In this document: piece by piece, positions 16,266 to 24,525 of the stretch
Layout of the letters: each line of letters opens with the position of its first letter
How positions within the stretch are numbered: the first letter of the stretch is position 1
Origin: an uncultured Atopobiaceae bacterium
GTDB lineage: Bacteria > Actinomycetota > Coriobacteriia > Coriobacteriales > Atopobiaceae
Assembly: GCA_910579165.1 (NCBI GenBank)
Contig: CAJTTF010000001.1
Location: 62,001-126,000, forward strand
Reading direction: 5' to 3'
Length of the DNA: 64,000 bases
Notes under the pieces: model-generated
Databases searched by the model: none
Told to the model about the DNA's origin: nothing
What the model saw: the letters and a program-made list of their open reading frames with translations, nothing else
Position numbers and translations under genes: made by a program

Positions 16266-16451
16266 ATGAGCGGTTTTGATTGGTTGTTTTCTACGCCACA
16301 GGGTGCACTGGCTCTTTGTGTAGCCGGAATTGTACTGGCGTTTATCGTGGCTTTCGTGGCCGAGCGGTTTCTGCAGAAATCCTTCTATCAGAATGACGAG
16401 ACGTGGGAAGAAAAAGAAGCCCGAGAAAAACGCGAAGAGGCTGGTTCTTAA
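16266..16451 (+). CDS. Small single-span membrane protein (61 aa)
   Basis: A short protein with one strong membrane helix at about residues 14-32 and a charged Glu/Lys/Arg-rich C-terminal tail that looks helical. AAAGGATTAG precedes the ATG by a normal spacing, which supports it as a real gene despite its size. It is divergent from serS. No family recognised; it could be a small regulator or membrane chaperone, but nothing in the sequence decides this. Confidence 0.6.
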   Translation: MSGFDWLFSTPQGALALCVAGIVLAFIVAFVAERFLQKSFYQNDETWEEKEAREKREEAGS

Positions 16452-16459
16452 AAAGGAAG

Positions 16460-16485
16460 TTCTTAAGGGGAGAAGCTCCTAAGAA
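16460..16485. terminator. Possible bidirectional hairpin
   Basis: Imperfect inverted repeat TTCTTAAGG/CCTAAGAA with a short loop between the small membrane-protein gene and the minus-strand tRNA-Arg. On the minus strand a T-run follows about seven bases later. Weak stem with one bulge, so only a tentative call. Confidence 0.3.
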
Positions 16486-16493
16486 TAAAAGAC

Positions 16494-16570
16494 TGGTGCG
16501 CCGTATAGGATTCGAACCTATGACGTCCTGATTCGTAGTCAGGCCCTCTATCCAGCTGAGGTAACGGCGC
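16494..16570 (-). tRNA. tRNA-Arg (anticodon ACG)
   Basis: A 77-base cloverleaf with encoded CCA on the minus strand. Acceptor GCGCCGT/ACGGCGC, anticodon stem CCTGA/TCAGG with loop CTACGAA giving ACG, whose A34 is normally edited to inosine to read CGU/CGC/CGA. It lies 100 bases downstream of the tRNA-Ser gene on the same strand, so the two may be co-transcribed. Confidence 0.95.
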
Positions 16571-16670
16571 AAGACAAGCGCATGCTCTGTAGCGCGGTGC
16601 ATAAGTATGCGGGAAGGCTCTTCATCTGTCAAATAATCTTTGGAATCAGACGGCGACGCGCGAACAAAAC

Positions 16671-16762
16671 TGGCGGAGAGCTAGGGATTTGAACCCTAGA
16701 AGGGTCTTGCGACCCTTACTCGCTTAGCAGGCGAGCACCTTCAGCCACTCGGTCAGCTCTCC
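16671..16762 (-). tRNA. tRNA-Ser (anticodon GCT)
   Basis: A 92-base class II tRNA with encoded CCA. Acceptor GGAGAGC/GCTCTCC, anticodon loop CTGCTAA giving GCT (codons AGU/AGC), and a long variable arm with the stem AAGGGTC..GACCCTT. Between the YcxB-like gene and tRNA-Arg(ACG). Confidence 0.95.
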
Positions 16763-16790
16763 GCATGGAAGGACTGCTATTTTAGCGCAT

Positions 16791-17492
16791 CTAGTTCTTT
16801 TTTCTAGCGTCCTTTGCTGCTTTACGCGCAGCTTTTTTGGCCGCTTTTTTCTCGGCCTCTTCTTGCAGGGCTTTCGCCTTCACGAACTTCCAATTGTCTA
16901 ACTGGTAGCACGACCGACGCGCCCATGCGGCAAAGGCCCCCTCTTTTCTAGAGACGATGTGCTCCTTTATAAACTCGAGAAAATCGCTTGCATCACCCTT
17001 TGTAAAACACTCCGGATCAAGGGCAATCAGAAGGGCCCTCCGCGCAAGGGAGAGCGTTATACAGTCGGGAGCAGCTGCCCAGGCATCAAAATCATCCCAC
17101 TTAAACGTATAGGTGGTGTTATCGGAAAGGACGATGCCAAAATGCTGGTTGGTCGCAAACATAGTACGCGTCCTGCGGTCGTCGTCAGGGGCGCCCAATT
17201 GCGAAATGATGCGGCGCGCGTTTTCCATGGGAAGATGGTAGCCCTGCCAAACAATAAGGAGTCCCACCAAAAGCACCATGATGGTGACGGTGTTGTCGGT
17301 TACTTGGAGAGAGCGCAACACAACGACGATAATGCCCATGGCAATACCTGCAAGAATGTAGCTCATGCGAAGCACGGGGGACACCGTCATGGCACTCGCC
17401 TTTTTAATAAGAGTGTTGGTGAAAGATGTCTTGTTGATGAAACGCGCATCCTGCGGTACGCCTTTTTTGTTTGACTGTAATGCGTTTGCCAT
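16791..17492 (-). CDS. Two-span membrane protein, YcxB-like C-terminal domain
   Basis: A 233-residue protein with an N-terminal cytoplasmic stretch, two membrane segments (~45-62 and ~68-84) and a soluble region (~110-205). That region is reminiscent of the YcxB-like fold: a beta strand with LSDNTTYTFKWDDF followed by LARRALLIALDPECF. The final ~30 residues are Ala/Lys-rich helix. The YcxB assignment is from pattern memory and is tentative. Function unknown. A single gene, divergent from the SRP RNA, with tRNA genes downstream. Confidence 0.6.
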   Translation of the reverse strand: MANALQSNKKGVPQDARFINKTSFTNTLIKKASAMTVSPVLRMSYILAGIAMGIIVVVLRSLQVTDNTVTIMVLLVGLLIVWQGYHLPMENARRIISQLGAPDDDRRTRTMFATNQHFGIVLSDNTTYTFKWDDFDAWAAAPDCITLSLARRALLIALDPECFTKGDASDFLEFIKEHIVSRKEGAFAAWARRSCYQLDNWKFVKAKALQEEAEKKAAKKAARKAAKDARKKN

Positions 17493-17631
17493 AGAGTTCC
17501 TTTCGAGACACCATGTTGACGGTAAAGCGTCTGGGGCAGTGTTTCTTTCAGAGTGTATCTTTTTATTCTACACGCTATACTTCTTAGGTACTCAGTGACC
17601 GCGGTTTTCTTATGAATAAGAGTGGCGCGCG

Positions 17632-17722
17632 TGTTGGGTACGGGTGACGACATACTCCAAACCTGGTCAGGACCGGAAGGTAGCAGCCATAAGGTGTCAC
17701 CGTCGGGCATCCGTATCCAACA
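17632..17722 (+). ncRNA. ffs: Signal recognition particle RNA (4.5S type)
   Basis: The conserved SRP hairpin core is visible: GGTCAGGACCGGAAGGTAGC followed by AGCC, i.e. the GGUCAGG..CCGGAAGG..AGCAGC signature bound by Ffh. The outer ends pair: GTTGGGTACGG (17633-17643) with CCGTATCCAAC (17711-17721), including one G-T pair, giving a long closing stem of a short bacterial SRP RNA. Next to dnaX-ybaB-recR, a common bacterial location. Confidence 0.92.
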
Positions 17723-17744
17723 TGCACACCAAAAGCGAGACAAA

Positions 17745-18443
17745 GTGGCATTCATCGATTTCATTTCAACGCTCCTCCATGATCCCATGGGTGTTCTTCA
17801 GGGCTGGATAGCACAGGGTCCCTGGGTGGCAGTTTCCTTCATTTTCCTGGTGGTGTTTATTGAAACGGGCGTTGTCGTCATGCCTTTTTTGCCAGGCGAC
17901 TCGCTACTTTTTGCCGCGGGTGTCCTTTGCCATGGTGAAGCGGGAGCAGCCCTTCCTCTTTGGGAGCTTTTGCTCGTTGTGTGGGCCGCAGCTATTATTG
18001 GCGACCAGTGCAATTTTATGATTGGCCACTTCTTGGGACAGCGCCTCATTGCGTCGGGACGCATCAAGGCCCTCATGCCGCAACGCATTAAAGAGTCACA
18101 AGATTTCATGGAAAAGTGGGGTGGCCTGTCAATTTTTCTTGGTCGCTTTTTTCCTTTTATTCGCACGTTCGTTCCGTTCCTTGCTGGAATGGGGGGTATG
18201 CGTTGGCGAAGCTTTATTGGATTTAACATCCTGGGCGGCGTTGTGTGGTCGTCCATCTTTGTGCTTCTGGGCTTCTTCTTTGGCACGATTCCGTTTGTGC
18301 AAGCACACTTTGAATGGGTCATTATTGGTATCATTTTGATTTCAGTAATCCCTGCGGCTGCAGGCGCCTTAAAAGGCTTTATCTCCTCGAGAAAGAAGCC
18401 AAAAGAAACGCAGGCAATTAATGATGATGCCGAGAAAAGCTAG
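17745..18443 (+). CDS. DedA family membrane protein (flippase-like)
   Basis: A 232-residue polytopic protein of the DedA/VTT superfamily, whose characterised members move undecaprenyl phosphate or phospholipids across the membrane. Signature stretches are VFIETGVVVMPFLPGDSLLF, the amphipathic re-entrant part, and GRFFPFIRTFVPFLAGMGGM with the key Arg and Pro residues, then a C-terminal span. The start is placed at GTG 17745 because longer readings from 17622 translate the SRP RNA gene, and VAFIDFISTLL is a usual DedA beginning; ATG 17787 is the alternative. Confidence 0.88.
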   Translation: MAFIDFISTLLHDPMGVLQGWIAQGPWVAVSFIFLVVFIETGVVVMPFLPGDSLLFAAGVLCHGEAGAALPLWELLLVVWAAAIIGDQCNFMIGHFLGQRLIASGRIKALMPQRIKESQDFMEKWGGLSIFLGRFFPFIRTFVPFLAGMGGMRWRSFIGFNILGGVVWSSIFVLLGFFFGTIPFVQAHFEWVIIGIILISVIPAAAGALKGFISSRKKPKETQAINDDAEKS

Positions 18444-18515
18444 GCATACGAAGAAAAAAAGTAGACACCCAAATAGACGTTCATTGAAAACACGACGGAG
18501 ATTATAAAAGAAGCC

Positions 18516-20540
18516 ATGGAATCCTTGTATCGCGCATATCGTCCTCTCACGTTTGAGCAGGTTGTGGGGCAAGCCCACGTGGTTGATACCCTGGAGCACG
18601 CCATTCAGGAGGGGCGGACCTCTCATGCGTATCTCTTCACGGGACCCCGAGGCACGGGGAAAACAACTATGGCGCGCATTCTTGCAAAAGCGATGGTTTG
18701 CGAGGCGGGCGCCGGCGTATTGCCCGATGGCACTTGTCCTCAATGCACCGCTATTGCAGAAGGCACGCATCCTGATGTTTACGAGTTGGACGCCGCTTCA
18801 AGAACGGGCGTCGATGCCGTGCGCGAAGAAATAGTGAACCGCGTAGATTATGCTCCTGTGCAGGGTCGTTCAAAGGTCTACATCATCGACGAAGTCCATA
18901 TGCTTACCACACAGGCCTTTAATGCGCTTTTAAAAACACTAGAAGAGCCGCCTTCTCACGTGGTCTTTGTCCTCTGCACCACGGATCCTCAAAAGATTCC
19001 TTCCACCATTTTGTCGCGAGTGCAACGTTTTGATTTTCGAGCCATTTCAAATGAAGATATTGAAAAGCACCTCCTGTCTATTGCTCAGAAGGAAGGTTTC
19101 AACGCTGATGCTGAGGCCATCGCGCTGATTACGCGACGCGCGCAAGGAGGGATGCGGGACGCAATTTCGCTTCTCGAACAGCTCTCCGTTTTTGGTAAAG
19201 GAGACCTTTCGCTTGCCAACGCCCAAGCGCTGTTGGGTGAAGCTACCAATAATGATCTGGGTCTCATAACGGCAGCGCTTGCCGTGCGCGACACAGCCGC
19301 CCTCTTCACCGAGCTCGCACGACTTCTGTCAGAGGGGCAAGACATCCATCAATTCATGCGCGATCTTACTGCTCATCTTAGAGACCTTTATGTGGTGGCC
19401 ATTACCAAGGACGAATCAATTGTTTTAGATAAAGGCTCTCAAGATATAGCAGAGATGAAACGTGAGGGAGAGCAATTAGGAGGTCCAGAAAAGCTAGAAG
19501 ATCTTTTAGAGCTCTTTGCCGATACGCTCCACAACATGCGCTTTTCCACGTACCCTCGCCTGGACGTAGAAGTTGCCTTTGCGCGCGCAACAAAAGCGGC
19601 GTCCCCCAACTCAACTCAGAAGGCACCTGTGCCGTCTGAGCAACACAAAGTAACAAAGCTCTCGCAAGCAGCAGCTGCTCCAAAAACTCCCGCTGCAACG
19701 CCAACCGCCGCAGCTGCCGCTCGCCAGCCGACACCTTCTGCAGTACCTGCAGCTTCCGCACTCGCCACACCCGCAGCAAAGACGACCGTTGTCCCGCCTT
19801 CAACACCTGCAGCGCCTGCAGTGCCCGCTGCGAAGATGCCAGTTTCCGCGCCTCCAATACCCGAAGCACCTGCAGCAAGCGCACCAGTTCCTGCGCCTTC
19901 AGCACCCACAACACCCGCAGCGCCTCCAACGACAACATCTGTTCCTGTCGCTCAGGCTTGGCCGCACGTTCTCCGGGCTGTGCAAAAGGAACGGCCCTCC
20001 CTCTACAGTCTCTTGCAGGCTTCAAGCGTAAAAGACGAAAACGAGAAGGTGGTCACTATTGCCGTTCAGAACTTTTCGCCATTCGCTCAACAAAAACTCA
20101 ACTCCGCAAGCGATAAGCAGTTTCTTGAGAAAGCGCTGAGAGAGGCTGGTTCTCCAAAGACCCTCACTTTTGTTGCGGGATCTACTTCGCCCGTCATCAC
20201 CCCTGAACCTCTCGTGCAAAAGGCACCTACCGCTTCCCCAGAAACGCTTATCGAAGAGGTAGTTGATGACTCCCCGTCTGAATCTCCCAACGAATCGAGT
20301 CCAGACCCCATTCCTCAAGACCCGGCACCAGCCACTCCAATGAAAGATCCTGGCGAGACCGGAACATTTGCCCCGAGCGATGTGGAAGCAGCCGTCTACA
20401 ATCAACATCAGCAGTCTGAGAAAAAGGCACAAGAGGCGGATGCCGCAACGGCGACGCTTTCAAAAGAAGAACAAGATGTTATTAGTATGATTGCTGATTC
20501 TTTTGGGTCCGACCCAACTGTTTTATCGGTTGAAGATTAA
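18516..20540 (+). CDS. dnaX: DNA polymerase III subunit gamma/tau
   Basis: The 674-residue clamp-loader ATPase. The N-terminal AAA+ part has Walker A GPRGTGKTTMAR, a zinc-binding Cys cluster (CEAG..CPQC), Walker B IIDEVHML, and the SRC motif SRVQRFDFR. Domain III ends near residue 365, followed by a ~110-residue Ala/Pro-rich linker and a tau-specific C-terminal region. I found no A-rich slippery heptamer of the E. coli type, so a separate gamma form by frameshifting is not indicated. It leads the dnaX-ybaB-recR group. Confidence 0.97.
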   Translation: MESLYRAYRPLTFEQVVGQAHVVDTLEHAIQEGRTSHAYLFTGPRGTGKTTMARILAKAMVCEAGAGVLPDGTCPQCTAIAEGTHPDVYELDAASRTGVDAVREEIVNRVDYAPVQGRSKVYIIDEVHMLTTQAFNALLKTLEEPPSHVVFVLCTTDPQKIPSTILSRVQRFDFRAISNEDIEKHLLSIAQKEGFNADAEAIALITRRAQGGMRDAISLLEQLSVFGKGDLSLANAQALLGEATNNDLGLITAALAVRDTAALFTELARLLSEGQDIHQFMRDLTAHLRDLYVVAITKDESIVLDKGSQDIAEMKREGEQLGGPEKLEDLLELFADTLHNMRFSTYPRLDVEVAFARATKAASPNSTQKAPVPSEQHKVTKLSQAAAAPKTPAATPTAAAAARQPTPSAVPAASALATPAAKTTVVPPSTPAAPAVPAAKMPVSAPPIPEAPAASAPVPAPSAPTTPAAPPTTTSVPVAQAWPHVLRAVQKERPSLYSLLQASSVKDENEKVVTIAVQNFSPFAQQKLNSASDKQFLEKALREAGSPKTLTFVAGSTSPVITPEPLVQKAPTASPETLIEEVVDDSPSESPNESSPDPIPQDPAPATPMKDPGETGTFAPSDVEAAVYNQHQQSEKKAQEADAATATLSKEEQDVISMIADSFGSDPTVLSVED

Positions 20541-20564
20541 AGAGAAATAAAAATAGGAGGCAAG

Positions 20565-20957
20565 ATGAGTAAAAATAGATTTCCCCGCGGTGGCATGGGT
20601 GGTATGGGCGGCATGAACATGAATCAAATCATGAAACAGGCGCAAAAGATGCAGGAACAACTTGCAGAGGCGCAGGAAAAAACGAAAGACCTTGAAGTCA
20701 ACGCAAGCGCCGGAGGTGGCATGGTTAGAGTGACCGCTTCGGGCGATATGCGCATCAAATCCATCGAGCTGGACAAAGATGCCGTAGACCCAGAAGACGT
20801 GGAGCTGCTTCAAGATATGATATTGGCGGCAGTAAACGACGCGCTGACTTCTGCGCAAAAAGCTGCCGATAACGAGATTAACGCCTCAACGGGTCTGGGG
20901 GATGCTCTTGGCGGAATGGGCATGGGAGGTTTAGGCGGAATGGGCGGCCTCTTCTAA
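20565..20957 (+). CDS. YbaB/EbfC-family nucleoid-associated protein
   Basis: A 130-residue small DNA-binding protein that forms tweezer-like dimers. The coiled-coil helix MNQIMKQAQKMQEQLAEAQ and the beta part (VNASAGGGMVRVTASGDM..IKSIELD) are typical. Both ends carry Gly/Met-rich runs (MGGMGGMNM; MGMGGLGGMGG) that are longer than in E. coli and probably flexible. AGGAGG precedes the ATG. It lies between dnaX and recR, with two bases separating it from recR. Confidence 0.95.
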   Translation: MSKNRFPRGGMGGMGGMNMNQIMKQAQKMQEQLAEAQEKTKDLEVNASAGGGMVRVTASGDMRIKSIELDKDAVDPEDVELLQDMILAAVNDALTSAQKAADNEINASTGLGDALGGMGMGGLGGMGGLF

Positions 20958-20959
20958 TC

Positions 20960-21574
20960 ATGACTCCAACTGACGGAATAAAAAATCAAGCTCTCCAGCG
21001 TTTACTTGATGAGTTGGGGCGCCTGCCAGGAGTAGGCCCCAAGTCCGCTCAACGCATTGCGTATCATTTACTTGAGAAGGACTCGGAAGAAGCGCGACGA
21101 CTTACCGATGCCATATTGGATGTAAAGTCATTAGTACACTTTTGTCCTGTTTGCTTTAGCTATGCAACGGGCGAGACGTGCGATGTCTGTGCAGATTCGG
21201 GGCGTGACCATTCCATCATTTGTGTGGTTTCTGAGCCACGAGATGTTTCGGCCATTGAGCGTACACATTCCTACAATGGTACTTACCATGTTTTGGGAGG
21301 AGCCTTCTCACCTCTTGATGGCATTGGTGAGGAAGAGCTTCATGTCAAAGAACTGCTCTCGCGTCTTGCGGACGGATCGGTTGCGGAGGTCATTCTTGCG
21401 ACCAATCCAGATGTTGAGGGCGAGGCAACCGCAACGTATTTAGCACGAAAGTACTTGGCTCCTCTCAATATAAAAGTGACGCGCCTTGCAAGTGGTCTGC
21501 CCGTTGGAGGCGAGCTTGAGTTTGCCGATGAGGTAACACTTGGTCGTGCGATCGAAGGACGCCAAGCCATTTAA
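20960..21574 (+). CDS. recR: Recombination protein RecR
   Basis: A 204-residue RecFOR-pathway protein that helps load RecA at gaps. A helix-hairpin-helix (LGRLPGVGPKSAQRIAYHLL) at ~15-35, a four-Cys zinc finger (CPVC..CDVC, ~60-75) and a Toprim domain (ICVVSEPRD .. ATNPDVEGEATATYL) are all present. Full length, co-transcribed with ybaB. Confidence 0.97.
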   Translation: MTPTDGIKNQALQRLLDELGRLPGVGPKSAQRIAYHLLEKDSEEARRLTDAILDVKSLVHFCPVCFSYATGETCDVCADSGRDHSIICVVSEPRDVSAIERTHSYNGTYHVLGGAFSPLDGIGEEELHVKELLSRLADGSVAEVILATNPDVEGEATATYLARKYLAPLNIKVTRLASGLPVGGELEFADEVTLGRAIEGRQAI

Positions 21575-21585
21575 ACACTTTGGAA

Positions 21586-22341
21586 ATGAGCAACAAGAAA
21601 AGAAGAATAGCTATTGTTGAAGATGATGCGGCTCTGAGGAAGACGCTTGCAGAGTCGCTGGAAGAAACCGGATACGCAACACAGTGCATAACGGATTTCA
21701 AGAATGCGGCTCAAGCAATTATGGATATCAAGCCGGATTTGGCACTTCTCGATCTTGGTTTGCCCAGTATTGATGGAACCCTCATAGCACATGAGATTCG
21801 TTCCCAAAAAGGTGGCGAAGATATTCCCATCATCGTCTTGACAAGCAAAACAAGCGAAGGCGATGAGATTATTAGTATGACCATGGGTGCTGATGACTTT
21901 GTCACAAAACCCTTCTCTCTGCAGGTACTGTTGGCACATATTGAGGCAGTTATGCGCCGCTATAGTTTGCATGTACCCCTGGAAGAAATGTCCTATAAAG
22001 CCCTCACCTTTTGTCCGGAGAACGGAGTCATCAAGAGAAATGATGACCAAGCAGTTCTTGCCACAACCAACTCCTGTTGCGAGCTCACGCGCAACGAGCA
22101 GCGAATCTTAGCCTGCCTCATGAAACACCAGGGCAGCATTGTTTCTCGCCAAGCGTTGATGAGTGCGCTATGGGATTCTGATGCATTTGTTGATGATAAT
22201 GCGCTGACAGTCAACGTCAATCGCCTCCGAGCGGCTTTTGAAAAAATAGGTCTTAAACACTATATAAAGACTCACAGAGGAATGGGCTATTCTCTGCAAG
22301 AGTCTACGTCTGACACCTCTGAAGTCCCCGAAACCCCTTAA
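21586..22341 (+). CDS. Response regulator of a Bce-type module
   Basis: About 251 residues. Receiver domain with the acidic pair (VEDDA), phosphoacceptor Asp in ALLDLGLPS and Lys in VTKPFS; winged-helix domain ending HRGMGYSL. The ATG at 21586 is preferred to the TTG two codons earlier. It is followed by a short-loop histidine kinase and an ABC transporter, the order found in BceRS-BceAB antimicrobial-peptide modules, so its likely target is the promoter region at 23516-23655. The linker between domains holds a Cys pair and is otherwise unremarkable. Confidence 0.92.
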   Translation: MSNKKRRIAIVEDDAALRKTLAESLEETGYATQCITDFKNAAQAIMDIKPDLALLDLGLPSIDGTLIAHEIRSQKGGEDIPIIVLTSKTSEGDEIISMTMGADDFVTKPFSLQVLLAHIEAVMRRYSLHVPLEEMSYKALTFCPENGVIKRNDDQAVLATTNSCCELTRNEQRILACLMKHQGSIVSRQALMSALWDSDAFVDDNALTVNVNRLRAAFEKIGLKHYIKTHRGMGYSLQESTSDTSEVPETP

Positions 22342-22390
22342 GACCCTTAAACCGCTTAAAGCTCGCAACCCCCTTAAAGCTCGTAAACAC
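22342..22390. repeat. Short intercistronic direct repeats with CTTAAA units
   Basis: Between the regulator and kinase genes the DNA consists of CTTAA-type units, including two near-identical copies of CCTTAAAGCTCGYAA-like sequence. Similar units (GGCTTAAACCGCTTAAA) recur in the tRNA-Asp island flanks at 28016 and 30410, so this may be a small dispersed repeat. The kinase gene's ATG directly follows, without a clear ribosome-binding site. Confidence 0.45.
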
Positions 22391-23515
22391 ATGAAACAAG
22401 GCCTTTCTTATCTCCATGCAAAAGCACCGCTCCTCATCGCGGGCATGCTGTTGGCACTATGTTTTGTTTGCGTTGGTCTTTTAGCAAATCTTCCTGGCGA
22501 TCTCATCATATTCTTGCTCTGTCTTATCGCCGTGGCCTTTATCGTGCCCCTCATTCTTGAATACGCAAGCACGAAAAGGTTTTACAGAGCTCTTGTGGAG
22601 ATAGAGAGTGGCAACGATTCCTATGAGCTTCTTCAGGCCTTACTTGCTCAGCGCCAACGAAATCCGCTCAACGCAAACGACCCCTCGCTTCTTTGGGGAG
22701 AGGGAACGCTTCGCGCGGATGCAGTATTGCGCTATCCAGAAAAACAGACGCTCGATGCGCTCATCGCGATAGAGCAGGACGCAACACTTCGCATTGCCGA
22801 GGCCGCCCGAGACGCGCATGAGTATCGCGACTATATAGAAACGTGGAGCCATGAGGTCAAAGCACCCCTCGCCGCAGCTACTCTTATGGCATCAACGGAG
22901 ACTTCACCAAAAAGCGAAGCCATCTTTGAGGAACTTCAACGCGTACATGCCTACGTTGAACAAGCGCTTTTCTACGCTCGCTCCTATGGTGTCAATAAGG
23001 ACTACGTACTTGCTTCGCACAGGGTGGACAAGCTTATAAACGAAGCACTTACCAATAGAAAAAATACTCTTATCGCTCACAACGCCACGATCAAAAAAAA
23101 CATTCGCCCTAAAGAGCTGAGTGTCATATGTGACGCCAAATGGATTGTGTTTGCATTGGGCCAGATTATCGATAATGCCTGCAAGTACTCGCAAGGAAAC
23201 AAGGTCGATCTCAGCTTTACGGCGCACACTTCCAACAAGGGCAAAGCGGACGAATGCGTTACGCTCTCTATAAAAGACCAGGGGGTTGGCATTCCTACGC
23301 AGGATATCCACCGCGTCTTCGATAAGGGCTATGTGGGGCAAAACGGTCGTGAGGAAACCCAGCACAAAGCAACGGGAATAGGACTCTATCTTGTTTCTAA
23401 AATTGCAGAACGTCAGGGTTTTCGCGTAGAGTTAACGAGTCAAAGCTCTCAGGAGCACAAGGAATCCTATACGCAAATTAATCTTATTTTTCCCCAAGAA
23501 AAATCGCGCTCTTAG
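22391..23515 (+). CDS. Intramembrane-sensing histidine kinase (BceS-like)
   Basis: A 374-residue kinase with two membrane helices (~12-33 and ~37-57) separated by only a few residues, so no extracellular sensor exists and the signal probably comes from the partner permease. The H-box is ETWSHEVKAPLAA with His ~154; the N-box is IDNACKYSQG; the G1 box is IKDQGVGI; the G2 box is TGIGLYLVSK. It phosphorylates the regulator encoded just upstream. The layout matches BceS/BraS kinases, which measure flux through the ABC transporter. Confidence 0.92.
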   Translation: MKQGLSYLHAKAPLLIAGMLLALCFVCVGLLANLPGDLIIFLLCLIAVAFIVPLILEYASTKRFYRALVEIESGNDSYELLQALLAQRQRNPLNANDPSLLWGEGTLRADAVLRYPEKQTLDALIAIEQDATLRIAEAARDAHEYRDYIETWSHEVKAPLAAATLMASTETSPKSEAIFEELQRVHAYVEQALFYARSYGVNKDYVLASHRVDKLINEALTNRKNTLIAHNATIKKNIRPKELSVICDAKWIVFALGQIIDNACKYSQGNKVDLSFTAHTSNKGKADECVTLSIKDQGVGIPTQDIHRVFDKGYVGQNGREETQHKATGIGLYLVSKIAERQGFRVELTSQSSQEHKESYTQINLIFPQEKSRS

Positions 23516-23536
23516 TTTTGTTCGTTTGCGGCAATC

Positions 23537-23564
23537 CTTACAAAAATGTAAGCCATTTGTAAGC
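23537..23564 (+). promoter_or_regulatory. Candidate response-regulator box upstream of bceAB
   Basis: CTTACAAAAATGTAAG (23537-23552) is a near-perfect palindrome, followed by a third half-site TTTGTAAGC (23556-23564). It lies about 90 bases before the ABC ATPase gene. A possible -10, TATACA (23634-23639), with a poor -35 (TTTTCC at 17-base spacing) is what an activator-dependent promoter would look like. The palindrome is seen; its role is inferred. Confidence 0.5.
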
Positions 23565-23655
23565 AAAAGCGATGGCAGTTGAGTCTCTTTCTCTATAACC
23601 TTCTTGGTGTTTTTCCAATGCAACTGCGATTGCTATACACACAAGGGAGTTAAAT

Positions 23656-24525
23656 ATGGCTAAGAAACTAGCTACAGACATGCAAGACAAAGAGAAACAG
23701 AGGCAGGATACAGCACGTTCTACTTCCATGCCAACGAGCGCTGCCAGCAGCACGTCTGCTGACGAAAAAATCTTAAGCGTACAGAACCTCCAAAAGATTT
23801 ACGGTCTGCGTAGGGGGTCGCAAACCAAAGCACTTGCGGGGGTTTCGTTTGACGTACATAAGGGTGAGATGGTTGCCATCATGGGCCCATCCGGCTCAGG
23901 GAAAACAACGTTACTCAATTGCATAGCAACAATTGACTCTCCAACAGCTGGTGAAATTTTCATCGCTGGTGAAAACGTTGCGCGCATGAAGTCCACTGCC
24001 GTGGCCGATTTTCGACGTAAGCAGCTTGGCTTCATATTTCAAGACGCTAACTTGCTCGATACGCTTACCTGCCAAGAGAACATCGCGCTACCGCTCTGCA
24101 TTTCTCACGAAAAGTCACGCGACATTGCGCAGCGCGTTCATGATCTTCAAAAAGAACTGAATATTCTTGATATTGCAAACAAGTATCCCTATCAGGTATC
24201 CGGTGGACAGGCCCAACGAGCAGCAGCTGCGCGTGCAATATCCACCAATCCGTCTCTCGTTCTTGCCGATGAACCCACCGGAGCGCTCGATTCAAAAAAC
24301 TCCAAGATTCTTTTAGAGTGCTTTGAGGCTCTTAATGCCATACATGGTGCAACTATCCTTATGGTTACACACGATGCATTTGCGGCGAGCTTTTTCAAGC
24401 GCGTTCTCTTTATTAGAGATGGAGAAATCTTTAGCGAACTCTACAGAGGAGAACTAACGCGCCAAGCATTTCTTGAATCCATCATGAATGTTGTAGCAGT
24501 GATTGGAGGTCAAAATGTACGCTAA
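23656..24525 (+). CDS. ABC transporter ATP-binding protein (BceA-like)
   Basis: A 289-residue ATPase of the MacB/Bce class. Walker A GPSGSGKTT, Q-loop IFQDANLLDTLT, signature SGGQAQRAAAARA, Walker B LVLADEPTGALDS and the H-loop THD are all intact. The N-terminal ~38 residues (Thr/Ser/Gln-rich) precede the domain and are unusual but probably just flexible. GGGAG precedes the ATG at 23656. It overlaps the permease gene by 11 bases. Confidence 0.94.
   Translation: MAKKLATDMQDKEKQRQDTARSTSMPTSAASSTSADEKILSVQNLQKIYGLRRGSQTKALAGVSFDVHKGEMVAIMGPSGSGKTTLLNCIATIDSPTAGEIFIAGENVARMKSTAVADFRRKQLGFIFQDANLLDTLTCQENIALPLCISHEKSRDIAQRVHDLQKELNILDIANKYPYQVSGGQAQRAAAARAISTNPSLVLADEPTGALDSKNSKILLECFEALNAIHGATILMVTHDAFAASFFKRVLFIRDGEIFSELYRGELTRQAFLESIMNVVAVIGGQNVR

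Noticed and set aside
19300..19700. Programmed frameshift site in dnaX for a gamma product
   Set aside because: No A-AAA-AAG-type heptamer or following stem was found near the domain III/IV border.
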